A DNA stretch of 64,000 nucleotides from the NCBI GenBank assembly GCA_036346255.1, contig CM070639.1, forward strand, positions 8,380,001 to 8,444,000, given 5' to 3'. Both the position numbers and the translations under genes were made by a program. Positions 35,692 through 45,893 of the stretch are shown one piece after another; the stretch's first letter is position 1; every line of letters begins with the position of its first letter. The DNA comes from Ampelocalamus luodianensis (lineage: Eukaryota; Streptophyta; Magnoliopsida; Poales; Poaceae). The notes below the pieces were generated by a model. That model saw nothing but the letters and a program-made list of their open reading frames with translations, did not search any database and had not been told where the DNA came from.

Positions 35692-36380
35692 TGTAACATC
35701 CCAAACTTGGGTTTGTATTTCAAATGTATGAAAATGAGAAATTTTTTTTAAAACTTTTGGTGCATCATGTTGTCATTGAATTTTCTGGAAATTCTTTCTT
35801 TGGTTTTGTTGATTTCAAGAACTTAATACTTCAATTGACTAGAAGCATAATCCTTTAAAACTTTTTAACCAAATCTTGTGATCATCCTCTGAAATATTTT
35901 TCCTAGCTTCTAGAACTTCCTAGTGACTCATCTGAAAAATTTCATAATTTTTAGATTTTATTTGCTATTTTAAAAGGGCTAGTCAAACCAGTTAGACCCT
36001 TGGTCAAAACCCTAGGATTGGACCTTGTAACATTTCTAGAGGGAAATGAGTTGCATGAAAAACTCTGGAAATTTTACACAAGGTTTTTCTTAGAGTTAGT
36101 AGCCTCTTGTAAAATTTTCAGGATTTTTGGGGTTACATAGCTATCTCTAAAAAATCCAAAGCCTTCTGAGCCTAATTCCAAAAATCAGCTGAACACTGTT
36201 TGGGTGACGTTCGGACCGTCCGAAATGAACTTGGTTCCGATCGGACCAGTCCAAGCATCACTGACCCGATCACTTAACTTGACCCAACTAGCTAGCGCAT
36301 GTTCGGACCGTCCGAACGCTCGGTCCGATCGGCCTCCGCCCAGTCCGAACTTCTCCGACCCTCCGATCTTGAATCAATAG
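35692..36380 (+). mobile_element. LTR-like sequence interrupted by Tat-2, left part
   Basis: It begins TGTAACATCCCAAACTTGGG, a typical start of grass gypsy LTRs, and is cut at 36380 by the Tat-2 insertion; the continuation is 63631 onward. At 36205-36365 it has repeated palindromes such as GTTCGGACCGTCCGAA, seen in several grass LTRs. The other end is outside the window, so LTR versus whole element cannot be decided. Confidence 0.5.
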
Positions 36381-37133
36381 TGTCGGTGTTTTAGAACCGA
36401 TCTTACGTAAAGATTGTTTGATTCGGGGGGTCTCCACAATTGATCACGTAGACGAGAGAGACACGAGAATTTTTATACAGGTTCGGGCCTTCTCAGGTGA
36501 GGATAATAACCCTACTCCTGTGTATCTTGTATTGGGTATCTGGATTACAATCAGCTGAGGGTCTTCTTAACTGTTCTTCCAGAAAAGCCCCTCCTTCTCT
36601 ATCTCTAAAGGACACTTATTTATACTACGCAATGGTGGCTGTTGTCATTCCAGGCTAATTAGTCGCTCATTATTGCGTAATAATGAGAGTAATTACTGGA
36701 GTAGTAACCTCCCTATGTTGTCAAACAGTTATCAGTCAGAGATAGTGGAGAATTATCTGTAGTTATGTCAGGCATAACTGTGTATTTTGACTACTTAGTT
36801 TCTCACCATTAAATGGGCCTTCTGACGAGTGGACCCAGTTAGTCGTGAGGAAGTCGTAGCAGAACTGGTCATAGCAGAACTTACGACCAGGGGGGTAGTC
36901 GTAGAAAAGCTTACGACTGGGTACTGATTGTAGAAAGACTTACGATCGGGCGTAATCGTAGCAGGACTTACGATTACACTATAGTCGTAGAAAAGCTTAC
37001 GACTAGGGTGTAGTCATAGAAGAACTTACGACTACCTGACTTTCTCTTCCCTTATAATATTAAGAGGTATGCCATGTGACGTCATATTACATGATTATGG
37101 AATAATAAAATGAGGATTACTAGATCCTCGTCA
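36381..37133 (-). repeat. Tat-2 left LTR (3' LTR)
   Basis: Begins TGTCGGTGTTTTAGAACC and ends GATCCTCGTCA. Same length as the right LTR. It contains the hairpin array at 36853-37032. Confidence 0.96.
36853..37032. repeat. Hairpin array in the left LTR of Tat-2
   Basis: Six units of ~20-24 bp, spaced ~28-30 bp apart, each with inverted arms. Clear ones are 36898-36917 (GTCGTA...TACGAC), 36953-36976 (TAATCGTA...TACGATTA) and 36984-37003 (GTCGTA...TACGAC). Arms change together between units while the 7-9 base loops stay A/G-rich. It lies in the LTR part opposite the PBS side, so U3-like on the minus strand. Confidence 0.9.
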
Positions 37134-37147
37134 TCTAGCCCCCCAGC
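37134..37147 (-). other. Tat-2 polypurine tract
   Basis: The minus strand reads GCTGGGGGGCTAGA directly against the 3' LTR. This primes plus-strand synthesis and confirms that the element lies on the minus strand. Confidence 0.75.
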
Positions 37148-38667
37148 TTCAAGTGAAAATAGCTTACTTGAACGAAGGGTCGTAGATGATCTTTTGACCA
37201 CTAGGGGGTCGTAGGAAGAACGTTGAAGGAAAAACTCTTCAACAAACGTTTCTCTCGACCAGAAATATGCTTGATCGAGGTAACTTGTTAAGATATTACG
37301 ATTGCAAGATAGTCGTAGAATATCTTACGACTTCGGAGCGATCGTGGCCTTATGATCGGAAGCAAAACTTTTCTGATTGGCTTTTCATTTGACCCGGGGG
37401 TCAAGATGGTAATTTCGCTTGAGGTGTGAAAAGTGTCTTGGGACTTTCAAACGGGAAGGTTAAAAGTCTGTCTGTCGGAGCAATTCCCGAAGTGGTGGAG
37501 ACTATTGGGATTCCATGGCGTAAGCGTGTGGTTATAAAATGGACCGCGGAGGTAAAACCTAGGGTTCTTACCTTTTCACCCAACAGTTTGTTGCTTTCTC
37601 GTCTCTTCCGCCGCCGGTGATTCCGTACACTTGCCTGGATCTTTCCCAAATCCAATTCTTCCCACCTTTGAGAGAAAATGGCTAAGACTGTCTCTGAGTG
37701 GGCCGAATCGGAGATGGATAATGCAAAGATGACTGCTCTGGTTGCCACCGAGAAGATCCCTGAGGGTCTTCTCGTAAAGTGGATTGCGGCGAATGAGCAG
37801 CATTGGCCGTCAGGAGAGGAAGGCCAAATTCTAGTTTTCCAGCGCATCGTGAGTGCGCCTCGATTACTGCCACCCATTCCTCACACTCGTGCTCGAGCAC
37901 TTCGGGGTGGAATTAGTGAATCTCGGTCTTAATTCCATCACAATGCTGAGTGTGTTTGTGTACTTGTGTGAGGCCTACCTGGGGATTCCGGCGGATCTCG
38001 AGCTTTTTCAGTATTACTACGGAATGGCTCACCAAGCCGGGATTGCCGGTAGCTGTGGTCTGAAGCTCCACGACGGTAAGTCGAAGGAGTACATTCAGAT
38101 GTTTACCCGGTTGTCATGGCCGGGGTGGAAGAAGAAGTGGTTTTACTGGGAGGTTACCAAGGAAGATAGCCTCTCATTCGCCGGAAAGGCCAACGAGCGG
38201 TCTCCTTCCTGGGACTCGATTCCCAGTAATCTCGACCGGATAGCCCCCTATATTCAAACTGTCAAAGACTTGAAGTCGGAGGGGCTCATCGGTTGGCACG
38301 TGGTGAAGGACTTCATCACGCGCCGAATCAGCCCTTTGAAGGCACGAGTTCCTCCCATGTGGAGGTACTCGGGAAAGGACGACCCAACCATGGATTACAA
38401 GGACGGTGAGTAGAAAAACTTACTGCTTTGTCCTTGGTTAATCCCGATTTAGTATTCTAATCATACTGTTTATATGTGCAGATCTTCCGCAGGCGGAGGT
38501 TGACGCGCGTGTCAGGCTCATCTGCGAGAAGCATCCGGCTAACATTATGGCTCCTCAAATCCTTGCGGTTTTGACCGCAGAAGAGAAGGAGGAGCGCCTA
38601 AAGGTAATCAAATGATTTTGTCTTTAGGCGCTTTGTTGTCGTAAAACGATATACGACTAACGGGTTT

Positions 38668-38826
38668 GTCGTAGAAAAGCTTACGACTGGGTACTGATCG
38701 TAGAAAGACTTACGATCGAACGTAATTGTAAGAGAACTTACGATTAGATAATATCGTAGAAAAACTTACGACTTTTGAGCTGGTCATACTAATGACCGGC
38801 TAGTGATCGTAGAAGATCTTACGACC
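38668..38826. repeat. Hairpin array in intron 2 of the antisense ORF
   Basis: Units at 38668-38687 (GTCGTA/TACGAC), 38696-38717 (GATCGTA/TACGATC), 38723-38746 (TAATTGTA/TACGATTA), 38753-38772, 38782-38797 (GGTCAT/ATGACC) and 38804-38826. The first ~80 bp is nearly collinear with LTR positions 36898-36976, so this array shares ancestry with the LTR array. It is bounded by splice sites and fills most of the intron. Confidence 0.9.
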
Positions 38827-39561
38827 ACTTTCTTTCTTTTTCAACAGAAAGTTGGCGTGGAGAACCGCCAAGACGACGAGGAAATCGATTTGGTGATCAT
38901 CGGGGCGACTGCGCAGGCGGAGTCAGCGAAGTCCCCTCCATCCAAGAAGCGTCGACTGGTAAGAGTCGGCGATAAGGGTGGTTCAAGTTCGGCTTCTCCT
39001 GCTCGTTTTGCTAAATTTGCCGCGGACATGGCTGCGGCGAAGAAGAGAGCAGAAGAAGAGGCCCTTGCCCTTAAGCGCAAGGTCCCTAAGGTTAAGATAC
39101 CCTTCTATTACGACAACAAGTCATTCGCAGTTTCAGCTTCTCGTGGCTTCATAAGATAGCTAGAAAAGGAGAACTGGAAGAACTTCATGTCTTTTGTGAA
39201 GGAAACCGCTGCTCCGGTGGGACCTGAGGCCGAGGGGAGTAGCGCTCTTAGGGTGGTCCAGACTGATCTCGACCACCCGAGAAGTCGGGAGGAGGCGACT
39301 CCTGTTGTCCCGAGTGCATCTCGACTAGCAATGGTTGAGAAGAAATCGAAGAAATCTTCCGTCGGGAAGGTTGCTCCCAAGTTTCGAGTTAGGTTCAGCG
39401 CACAGAGGTATGTAAAAAATATAAGTGTAATAACTGCACTTACTGTTTGTTTTTTACGAGTTGACTTACTTCTGTGTATTGTGATTTTAGCCCGACGTCT
39501 TCAGCCCCCAAGGATGCTCCTATGGAGGAGCCCGCTGTCACTCCTTCAGTTGGCGAGGGTG

Positions 39562-41021
39562 TGAAAAGCATCTAGGCCCCTTAAAAAATTGGTTTTGGTA
39601 ATTTATGATAATATGTGATAATTGGACTAATGTGTTTGTTGAATATTTGTAAGATTAAGTCCAAATGGTAAGAATAATCGTGAAGCTACATGATAAAGAT
39701 GTCGTGCAGATCAAATTGGATCAAAGTCAAGGTACAAGTAGATTAGAAATCTTTTACCTTTTACCGGTCTTAGGAATTATGGTTGGAAGACCGGATTATA
39801 GGTTAAATGCCGTACTATTAAGAGGTATCATGACTAGTAGCTTGATAGAATGTTCTTGTGCCTTATGGATCAATCTAGGATCATGCATGCATCTGGTTTG
39901 CTTTTATATTTGCAAATACCATCTTGGCAGGACAATCGGTAGTACCGGCATTGAACCAGCGGTACTACACGCTCTGCAGTATGACCGGACTTGTAATGGC
40001 GGTATGTTTTTACAGAGAGACCCTTCTCGGTTTCGTGCCAAATCCTCAACGCGTAGTACCGCAAGTGTTCATGCGGTATGACCGAAATGCGTAGTACCGC
40101 AATTGATAAGCGAAGTACCGCACGCCGCTATTCCGATCGTTACTTGGCGGTATGTGTTTTCAGCGCGCACCTCTTTTGTCTCTCTTGGAAAACGGTAGTA
40201 CAAGACTCACTTTGCGGTATGACCGCTCTGCGGTGATACCGCTTCGTTAGTTGGCGGTAGTACCGCTCGCAAAATAAAACGGCTATGTCGGGACATTTAA
40301 TGCCTCTGTTATAGCCGTTCTTTGAAGTGGTTGGAAAAGTGCGGTAGTACCGCTCGGTATTTACGGTAGTACCGCCGGTCAAAAGTGGAGTTTTCTTCTC
40401 CAACGGCTATAATTTTTGTTGGGGGGTATAAATACTCCCCCACCCGCTCAAGGACAGAGGGCTAGACCACATTTAACATCCTTAGAGCCTTGTGCATTCA
40501 TTCAACTCCTCAAATTCATTTGTTCACTCTTTGAGAGGTTGTTGAGCTCATTCAAAGTGCATTCATCATTCTAGTTGATCCTATTGCACTTGAGTGTTGT
40601 CAAGCGAAGGTCTTGGTTTGTTACTCTTGGAGTTTTGCCGAACTCCTAGACGGCTTGGCGGTGATTGCACGGTGATCTCTTCAAGAAGATTGTGAAGAGG
40701 CCCGGTGCCCATATTGTGAGTGGTTTGGTGTTCACCATCTCCGGAGTGGAGGAAGAACAACCAATAGTGATCGAGGAAAGGCTTAATACGTGGAGCCGGC
40801 TTGATTGGTTCAAGCTCCCTCAACGTGGACTAGTGAAGACCGGCAAGTCTTCGATACCACGGGAAAACATCGTTGTCTCATTGTGGTTATTCCTAGTCTT
40901 TACTCTTCCACATTTATAATTTGTTTAGACTAAGTTATTAATTAGCTTATCTCGTTAATTTGTTTAAAAGTTTAAAAACCTCCTATTCACCCCCCTCTAG
41001 TCGGTTATCCTTGATCCTACA
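39562..41021 (+). mobile_element. Copia solo LTR, 1460 bp (Sirevirus-like), inside exon 4 of the antisense ORF
   Basis: Starts TGAAAAGCATCTAGGCCCC and ends CTTGATCCTACA, with a perfect TSD GGGTG at 39557-39561 and 41022-41026. The end 'attcacccccctctagtcgg...' is typical of Copia LTRs just before the PBS. A TATA box (gtataaatactcc, about 40428) lies on plus. The middle is crowded with palindromes of the GCGGTAGTACCGC type (about 39940-40380), as known for Sirevirus LTRs. No internal domain follows, so it is a solo LTR. Taking it out restores the reading frame of exon 4 across one TSD copy. Confidence 0.88.
39940..40380. repeat. GCGGTAGTACCGC palindrome cluster in the Copia LTR
   Basis: At least ten full or half copies of GCGGTA/TACCGC occur, in direct and inverted arrangement, for example around 39945, 40055, 40090, 40255 and 40343-40378. 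They surround the U3/TATA region upstream of 40428. Conserved palindromes in this position are known for Sireviruses; the exact motif here is my reading. Confidence 0.8.
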
Positions 41022-41735
41022 GGGTGTGACTGTGGTAGTAGCTGAAGATCCGGCTACCATTCCCGCGACGGAAGAAGTTGCGGCTGCTGAGGTCGCTACG
41101 ACTGCTGAGGATGTCGGAGTCACTACGACAACCGAGGCTGTCGTAGAGACTGGAGAGGAGGCGACAGAGGCCTCGAGGGAGATACCGGAGGTCGGTGGCA
41201 GTGAGAGTGCCGACCGTCGTTCCGGTAAGGAAGTTGTCTAGGACGTTCCTTCCGGCCCTCCAGGTGGTGTTCCCGTCACTGAGTTAGAGGAAGAAGAGTA
41301 CTTCAACTTTTGCTCTGATTTCTTTGGCCCTGACTCTATCGTAGGATCTTCTGCCTACCGATCTCGTGACCGAGTTCCACACCCCAGCAGCATTCCCAAT
41401 TGTGGGGATGTTTTCGACAATGAACGACTCGAGGGGGTCTGGTGGAAACGAGTCGAGGAGATGGATGAGCTGAAGGATCCATCACGAATACTCTCCATGT
41501 TTGCTTGGTCAAACATGAACGTAGGTATTCATCGGTACTTATAGTTTTATCTCTTTCTCTTATCGTTTTTCTCCCTTGTAGAGAGCCGTGGAGCAAATCG
41601 CTATGATTTGCGAATACAATCGGCAACTTGTCAAACTTCGACAAGAGAAAGCAGTACTCTGCGAGCAAGCAGAGAGGAGGTGAGTAACTGACTCTTGTAA
41701 TCGTTCTGATTACTTGTTCGGTACTCGTAGAAGTT

Positions 41736-41842
41736 TGTCGTAGAAAACTTTCGACTTGGTACTAGTCCTAGAAAAACTTACGATTAAGGGGTAGTCGTAG
41801 AATAGCTTACGACCACCCATCGGCCGTAGAAATACTTACGAC
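41736..41842. repeat. Hairpin array in intron 5 of the antisense ORF
   Basis: Four units: 41736-41754, 41764-41783, 41793-41812 (GTCGTA/TACGAC) and 41821-41842 (GGCCGTA/TACGACC). Same arm and loop design as the LTR array but more diverged. It lies between a donor near 41680 and an acceptor at 41884. Confidence 0.85.
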
Positions 41843-42757
41843 CGCTTGTTTAAGTGTGTTCACGTCTTCCCTTTACCCTTTCAGGTTTAAGAGTGACGAA
41901 ATGACCTTGGCTGATTCACTCGACTTTCAAAAAGTCGAGTCGAAAAAGCTAAGGGATAAAGCCGCCGACCTCCTGAAGAAGCTTCAGGAGGCTAACTCTG
42001 CAACTCAGCGGTTGCAGGAAAAAAAATAAACAGTACATGTAACTACGACTGCTTTTGATCCTGATCTTTGTCTTCTTAACTTCTCATTCTTTTGCAGAAA
42101 AAGAAGTCGAAAATAAGGCCCTTCAGGCCGAGGTGGGGTCTCTCCGGGTTGAAGTCCAGGAGAAGTCCTTAGTTGTCCGCGAGACCTCCCGCATTGCGAA
42201 GGAGAAAGATCAAGAAATTGAGTAATTAGGTTCTCAATTAACTGGTAAGTAGAACTTTTATCTGATATTAATTTGTTTTATCTTCTCATAGAATCGTTTT
42301 ATTTAATCAATCCTTACTCTTTCCAGATCGATTGATTGAAATAAAACAACTCCACGAGGCTTCAACTCATTCCCAAGAGGAGACGAAATCAATGAAGATT
42401 AATCTTCAAGATAATATCTCACTTTTGAACAATGTACTCGATGGGCTTCGTGCCGGGAGGGTTGCTCCTCGCGACGACACGATGGCTGCTCATACGAGTG
42501 CCATTGGGGAACAGGTCGGTACTCTGCAAGAGGTGGTGTCTACTCAGAAGACCAACCAGAATGATTCGATAAGGGAAGCGGTCAAAGGAGCTGTGAGCTT
42601 TGTTTTAGCAAAACTCAAGGGCCGTGATCCTAACCTTAATCCTTATTCCGTTGAAGCCGACTTCGACTGCACCGAATCTGAAGCAGAGAAGCTGATCAAA
42701 GAGATGCAGTTGGTTGGCGAGAAGGTCGTAGAGGAGTTGCAAATAGAATCTCCTTGA

Positions 42758-43829
42758 ACAGAGTAGTCTTGTAACACATTTTTGTAGAGACAAGTCTTTT
42801 TGGTGGTGATGCATAAATATATGATCCTTTATTTTTTCTGCAAATTATCTCGTGGAGTAGTTAGTAACTCGTAAGATAATGAAAAAGGAAGAAATAATCA
42901 GACCAGATATGAGCGATTCCTCCTTTCTCCTTCCTTTTCCCTGCGAATCATCTCGTAGAGTAGTTAGTAACTCGTAAGATGATAACTCAGAAAAACTAAG
43001 ACTAAGAAATGAAGTCATGTTTATAACTTTATCCTAGCCCCTGACTACTTACTTAGTTTATTAGGAATAAACTAAAAAAGTAGTAAAGAAAGGGTTCCTG
43101 AAAACAGAGAGGTTTGTTCGACTTATAGTTTTCGAGTATCGATTATCTTGCACTAGTCGAGATACTAGAAACAGATCGACGCTAGGAAGTTCCCTCTAGT
43201 GGGCAAGACCACATGCAGAGAAGAAAGTCTTCGACTAGGTGATGTTACCATCTCTGACCAGATTAATCAAATCAATAACGACAACTTGAGCAAAACAAAC
43301 ATCTAGAGGACCTTAAGAATTCATCCGGCTGTTTTCGTTTTTCTTGACGAAGTTATCACAGCAGCAAAAGTAGGAAACGGAATGACGCTAGGAAGTTCCT
43401 TCTAGTGGGCAGGACCACGTGCAGAAAGGAGAAGCTTCGACTAGGTGTGTTTCTTCCTCCGGCCAGTAAAAACCAATCAAGTTAATTGAAAAGTAGTCGA
43501 ACGCATCTCAAAAGTGCACTCTTCTTAGATTATTTTTCAAAATAAATAAGCTAAGGTGACATGAATTTGCTTAACAACTTTCGACCATGTTTCTGAGCCC
43601 AATAATCTTTGTACTGGTTGTTATAGTAAAGAACAAGGCGACATTAGGAAGCTCCTTCCAACGGGCAGGACCACATGCAGAGAGGGGAGACTTCGACTAG
43701 ATGTGTTGTCCTTTTTTCGACCAGTGTACAAGAGGAATGAGCATAAAAAATGGTCAAAAATAAAAGCAAAATTCAAAAAAGAGACAAAAAAGATAAGGAG
43801 AACATGATACTTTATTGTCGTAGAAGCTT
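42758..43829. other. Tat-2 spacer between antisense ORF and integrase
   Basis: No coding frame. A ~55-bp direct repeat ('gtagttagtaactcgtaaga') is present at about 42855 and 42960, and a triple repeat at 43170-43715. Antisense and pol transcripts converge here, so both 3' ends and poly(A) sites probably lie within it. Confidence 0.6.
43170..43715. repeat. Three-copy ~70-bp repeat in the Tat-2 spacer
   Basis: Copies near 43175-43245, 43383-43450 and 43645-43712 share 'taggaagttcc.tctagtggg', 'gaccac.tgcagag' and 'cttcgactag'. Spacing is about 210 and 260 bp. Tat-1 keeps one related copy at about 23181-23245, so the motif is older than the split of the two families. Confidence 0.85.
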
Positions 43830-45060
43830 GTTACACATAAAATTTACGTAACTGGTCAATGTTCCAAGAGTTTGAGAGAACACGACCGTCTTCCATTGCA
43901 AGTCGTACCGATCCTGGACACGTTACTTCGACCACAGTGTAAGGGCCTTCCCACTTGGGGGAAAGTTTGTTCCGATTAGAATGGGATTAGATAAACCTCA
44001 ATACCAAGTCACCTACAATGAGGTCGCGAGGTTGACCTACGATCGTAGTATTCGCGCAGGCTTGTTGGTAGATCGCGAACGGATTAAGGCCCGGTCCTCT
44101 TTCCTCGAGCGAGTTAATGTCGTCCGCTCGGTTGTTCTTGAATGGAGTCGTTAAACTTGTCGACCGTCGACCGATCTTTAGTTCGCGGAAGCATGGCTTC
44201 ACACCAAAACTAGAAAGAAAGGTGTTTTTCCCGTAGCTCGGCTTAGTCGTCGCATTTAATTGCCCATATATCAAGGTAATTCTTGTACCCAAGCCCCGAG
44301 CGCTTGACAAGTCGATCAAGACTCGGTCTTTATTCTCTTCATTATCCGCCATTCGCTCTTTCCACCGCCCGCTGCTTTTGGGGTGGGCAATGTAAGCGTA
44401 ACACAACGAGTTCCCAACTCGCCGCAAAATTCCCAAATTTTGCGCCAGAATTGTTTACCATTGTTCGTGATAATTCGACTTGGTACTCCAAATCGAGTGA
44501 TCACGCATCTCATCATGAACTGCTTTTGCCGCTCTTGTTATCCCAACACAAAGCTCGGCTTCTATCCATTTTGTGAACGTATCGATGGCCACAAAAAGAA
44601 ACTCGAAACCTCCTGGAGCTCTGGGTAACGGTCCTAGGATATCAAGACCACAGGTTGCAAAAGGCCAAAACAGAGGAATTGTTTGCAACGCCTGAGCCGG
44701 TTGGTGTATTTGGCGATTATGAAACTGGCACTGTACACACTTTTTAACCAGCTCTCTAGCATCATAGAGGGTTGTTGGCTAATAAAAACCTTATCGAAAG
44801 GCTTTACCGACCAGCGTTCTGTAGGAAGCATGAGTTCCACAGATCCCTCCATGTATGTCGTGAAGGAGTTCTAATCCTTCGCTCTGTGGAATGCATCGCA
44901 TGAGCACCCCTTGTGTTCCTCTTTTATAAAGGACACCTTCGACCAAAGTATACATTTTGGCCTTTTGGGATAATCGATCTACTTCTAGATCGTCATCGGG
45001 TACGGAACCCGTCTGAAGGTACATGTAGATGGGTGTCATCCATGTATCTTCATATTCTAG
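43830..45060 (-). pseudogene. Tat-2 integrase
   Basis: Integrase inserts the cDNA into the genome. Reading down the minus strand: an H2C2-type zinc finger region (LLHDIHGGICGTHASYRT, about 44850), the catalytic core start GLDILGPLPRAPGGFEFLF with FTKWIEAE (44455-44688), GVPSRIITNNGKQFWR (44316-44516), and the C-terminal part with DLIVGDLVLRFI and NSWNIDQLRK to about 43835. The second acidic residue, normally in TDNG, reads TNNG, so the enzyme is probably dead even apart from the frameshifts. The frame changes at least four times. Confidence 0.8.
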
Positions 45061-45890
45061 AGAGGCTGTTTCTATAGGAGGCGTCTCTAGTTCGTCAACT
45101 ACAGACGGCTTTTGAAGCTACTCCAGAAACACCCCTTTCGGTACTAGGGATCGAGAGGAAGCTAGGCGAGCTAGTTGGTCTGCGAGGAAATTATCCTTTC
45201 GAGGGATATATTGTACCTCAAAGCCCAAAAAGTGCTTTTCTAACTTTCGAACTTCCGATAAATACGGACATGGTCTGATTAGAGCATCGTACTTTTTTCC
45301 GACTTGATTTACTTAATAGTGAGTCTCTCTCACGAGTAGTCGTCGAATCAAGAGCGCTTTGCTCAGATACCAGCTAGCAAACCGTGCATCGCCACGCTAT
45401 TAGTGGCTTGAAAGTTTAATTGTATGGCATACTTTAATGTTTCCCCGGTAGGAGATTCCAGGACCACCCCAGCCCCCGAGCCACTTATCGTAAGTGACCC
45501 GTCAAAGTACATCGTCCACTGATCGTGGGAATCGTGCGGGATTCTCGAGCAGTTCAGATTTGTCCATTCGGCGACAAAGTCTGCCAAGATCTGGGATTTG
45601 ATGGCCCTTCGGGGCACGAAATGGATATCGAACGCCCCAAGTTCGACTGACCATTTTGCCATGCGTCCCGCTGTTTCCCTATTCTGGAGGATCGCTCCCA
45701 AGAGAAACTCAGACGGCACAGTTAGTTTGTGCGCCTGAAAATAATGCCGTAGTTTCATCGAAGACATGATGAGGGCATATAGAAGTTTTTGAACCTGAGG
45801 GTAACGCTCCTTAGGTCCATGTAAAACCTCACTGACGTAGTAGATTGGTCGTTGAATGTTCTCACGCTCTATGACCAGCACTGCGCTCAC
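45061..45890 (-). pseudogene. Tat-2 RNase H plus archaeal-type RNase H
   Basis: The 45890-45363 frame (175 residues) starts within the RT-linked RNase H (RPIYYVSEVLHGPKERYPQ, then ILADFVAEW) and runs into a second RNase H: QWTMYFDGSLTISGSGAGVV and ATNSVAMHGLLAGI. A tandem aRNH is a known mark of the Tat lineage. The rest of the aRNH (about 45060-45360) lies in other frames and includes an in-frame break near 45316. These domains degrade the RNA strand during reverse transcription. Confidence 0.82.
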
Positions 45891-45893
45891 TAC

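Larger units (their letters stand above)
37678..42757 (+). pseudogene. Tat-2 antisense ORF, eight exons, PF04195 family
   Basis: Read opposite to gag-pol, it begins MAKTVSEWAESEMDNAK and ends EELQIESP. Exons inferred from GT/AG borders with phase kept: 37678-38405, 38481-38603, 38848-39407, 39491-39561 joined to 41027-41520 across a Copia LTR, 41582-41679, 41885 to about 42030 (donor unclear), 42098-42244 and 42327-42757. Exon 1 has FVYLCEAYLGIP and LFQYYYGM, typical of PF04195 ('putative gypsy type transposon'), and WHVVKDF. Exon 3 has a basic KKRRL stretch, possibly nuclear-targeting; exons 5-8 look coiled-coil. Function is unknown. Damage: a shift near 37850, stops at 39157 (TAG), 41239 (TAG) and about 42221 (TAA), plus the LTR insertion. 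Confidence 0.8.

Noticed and set aside
36853..37032. CRISPR-like array
   Set aside because: Regular repeats, but this is plant retrotransposon sequence, spacers are under 10 bp and related between units, and the arms are variable.
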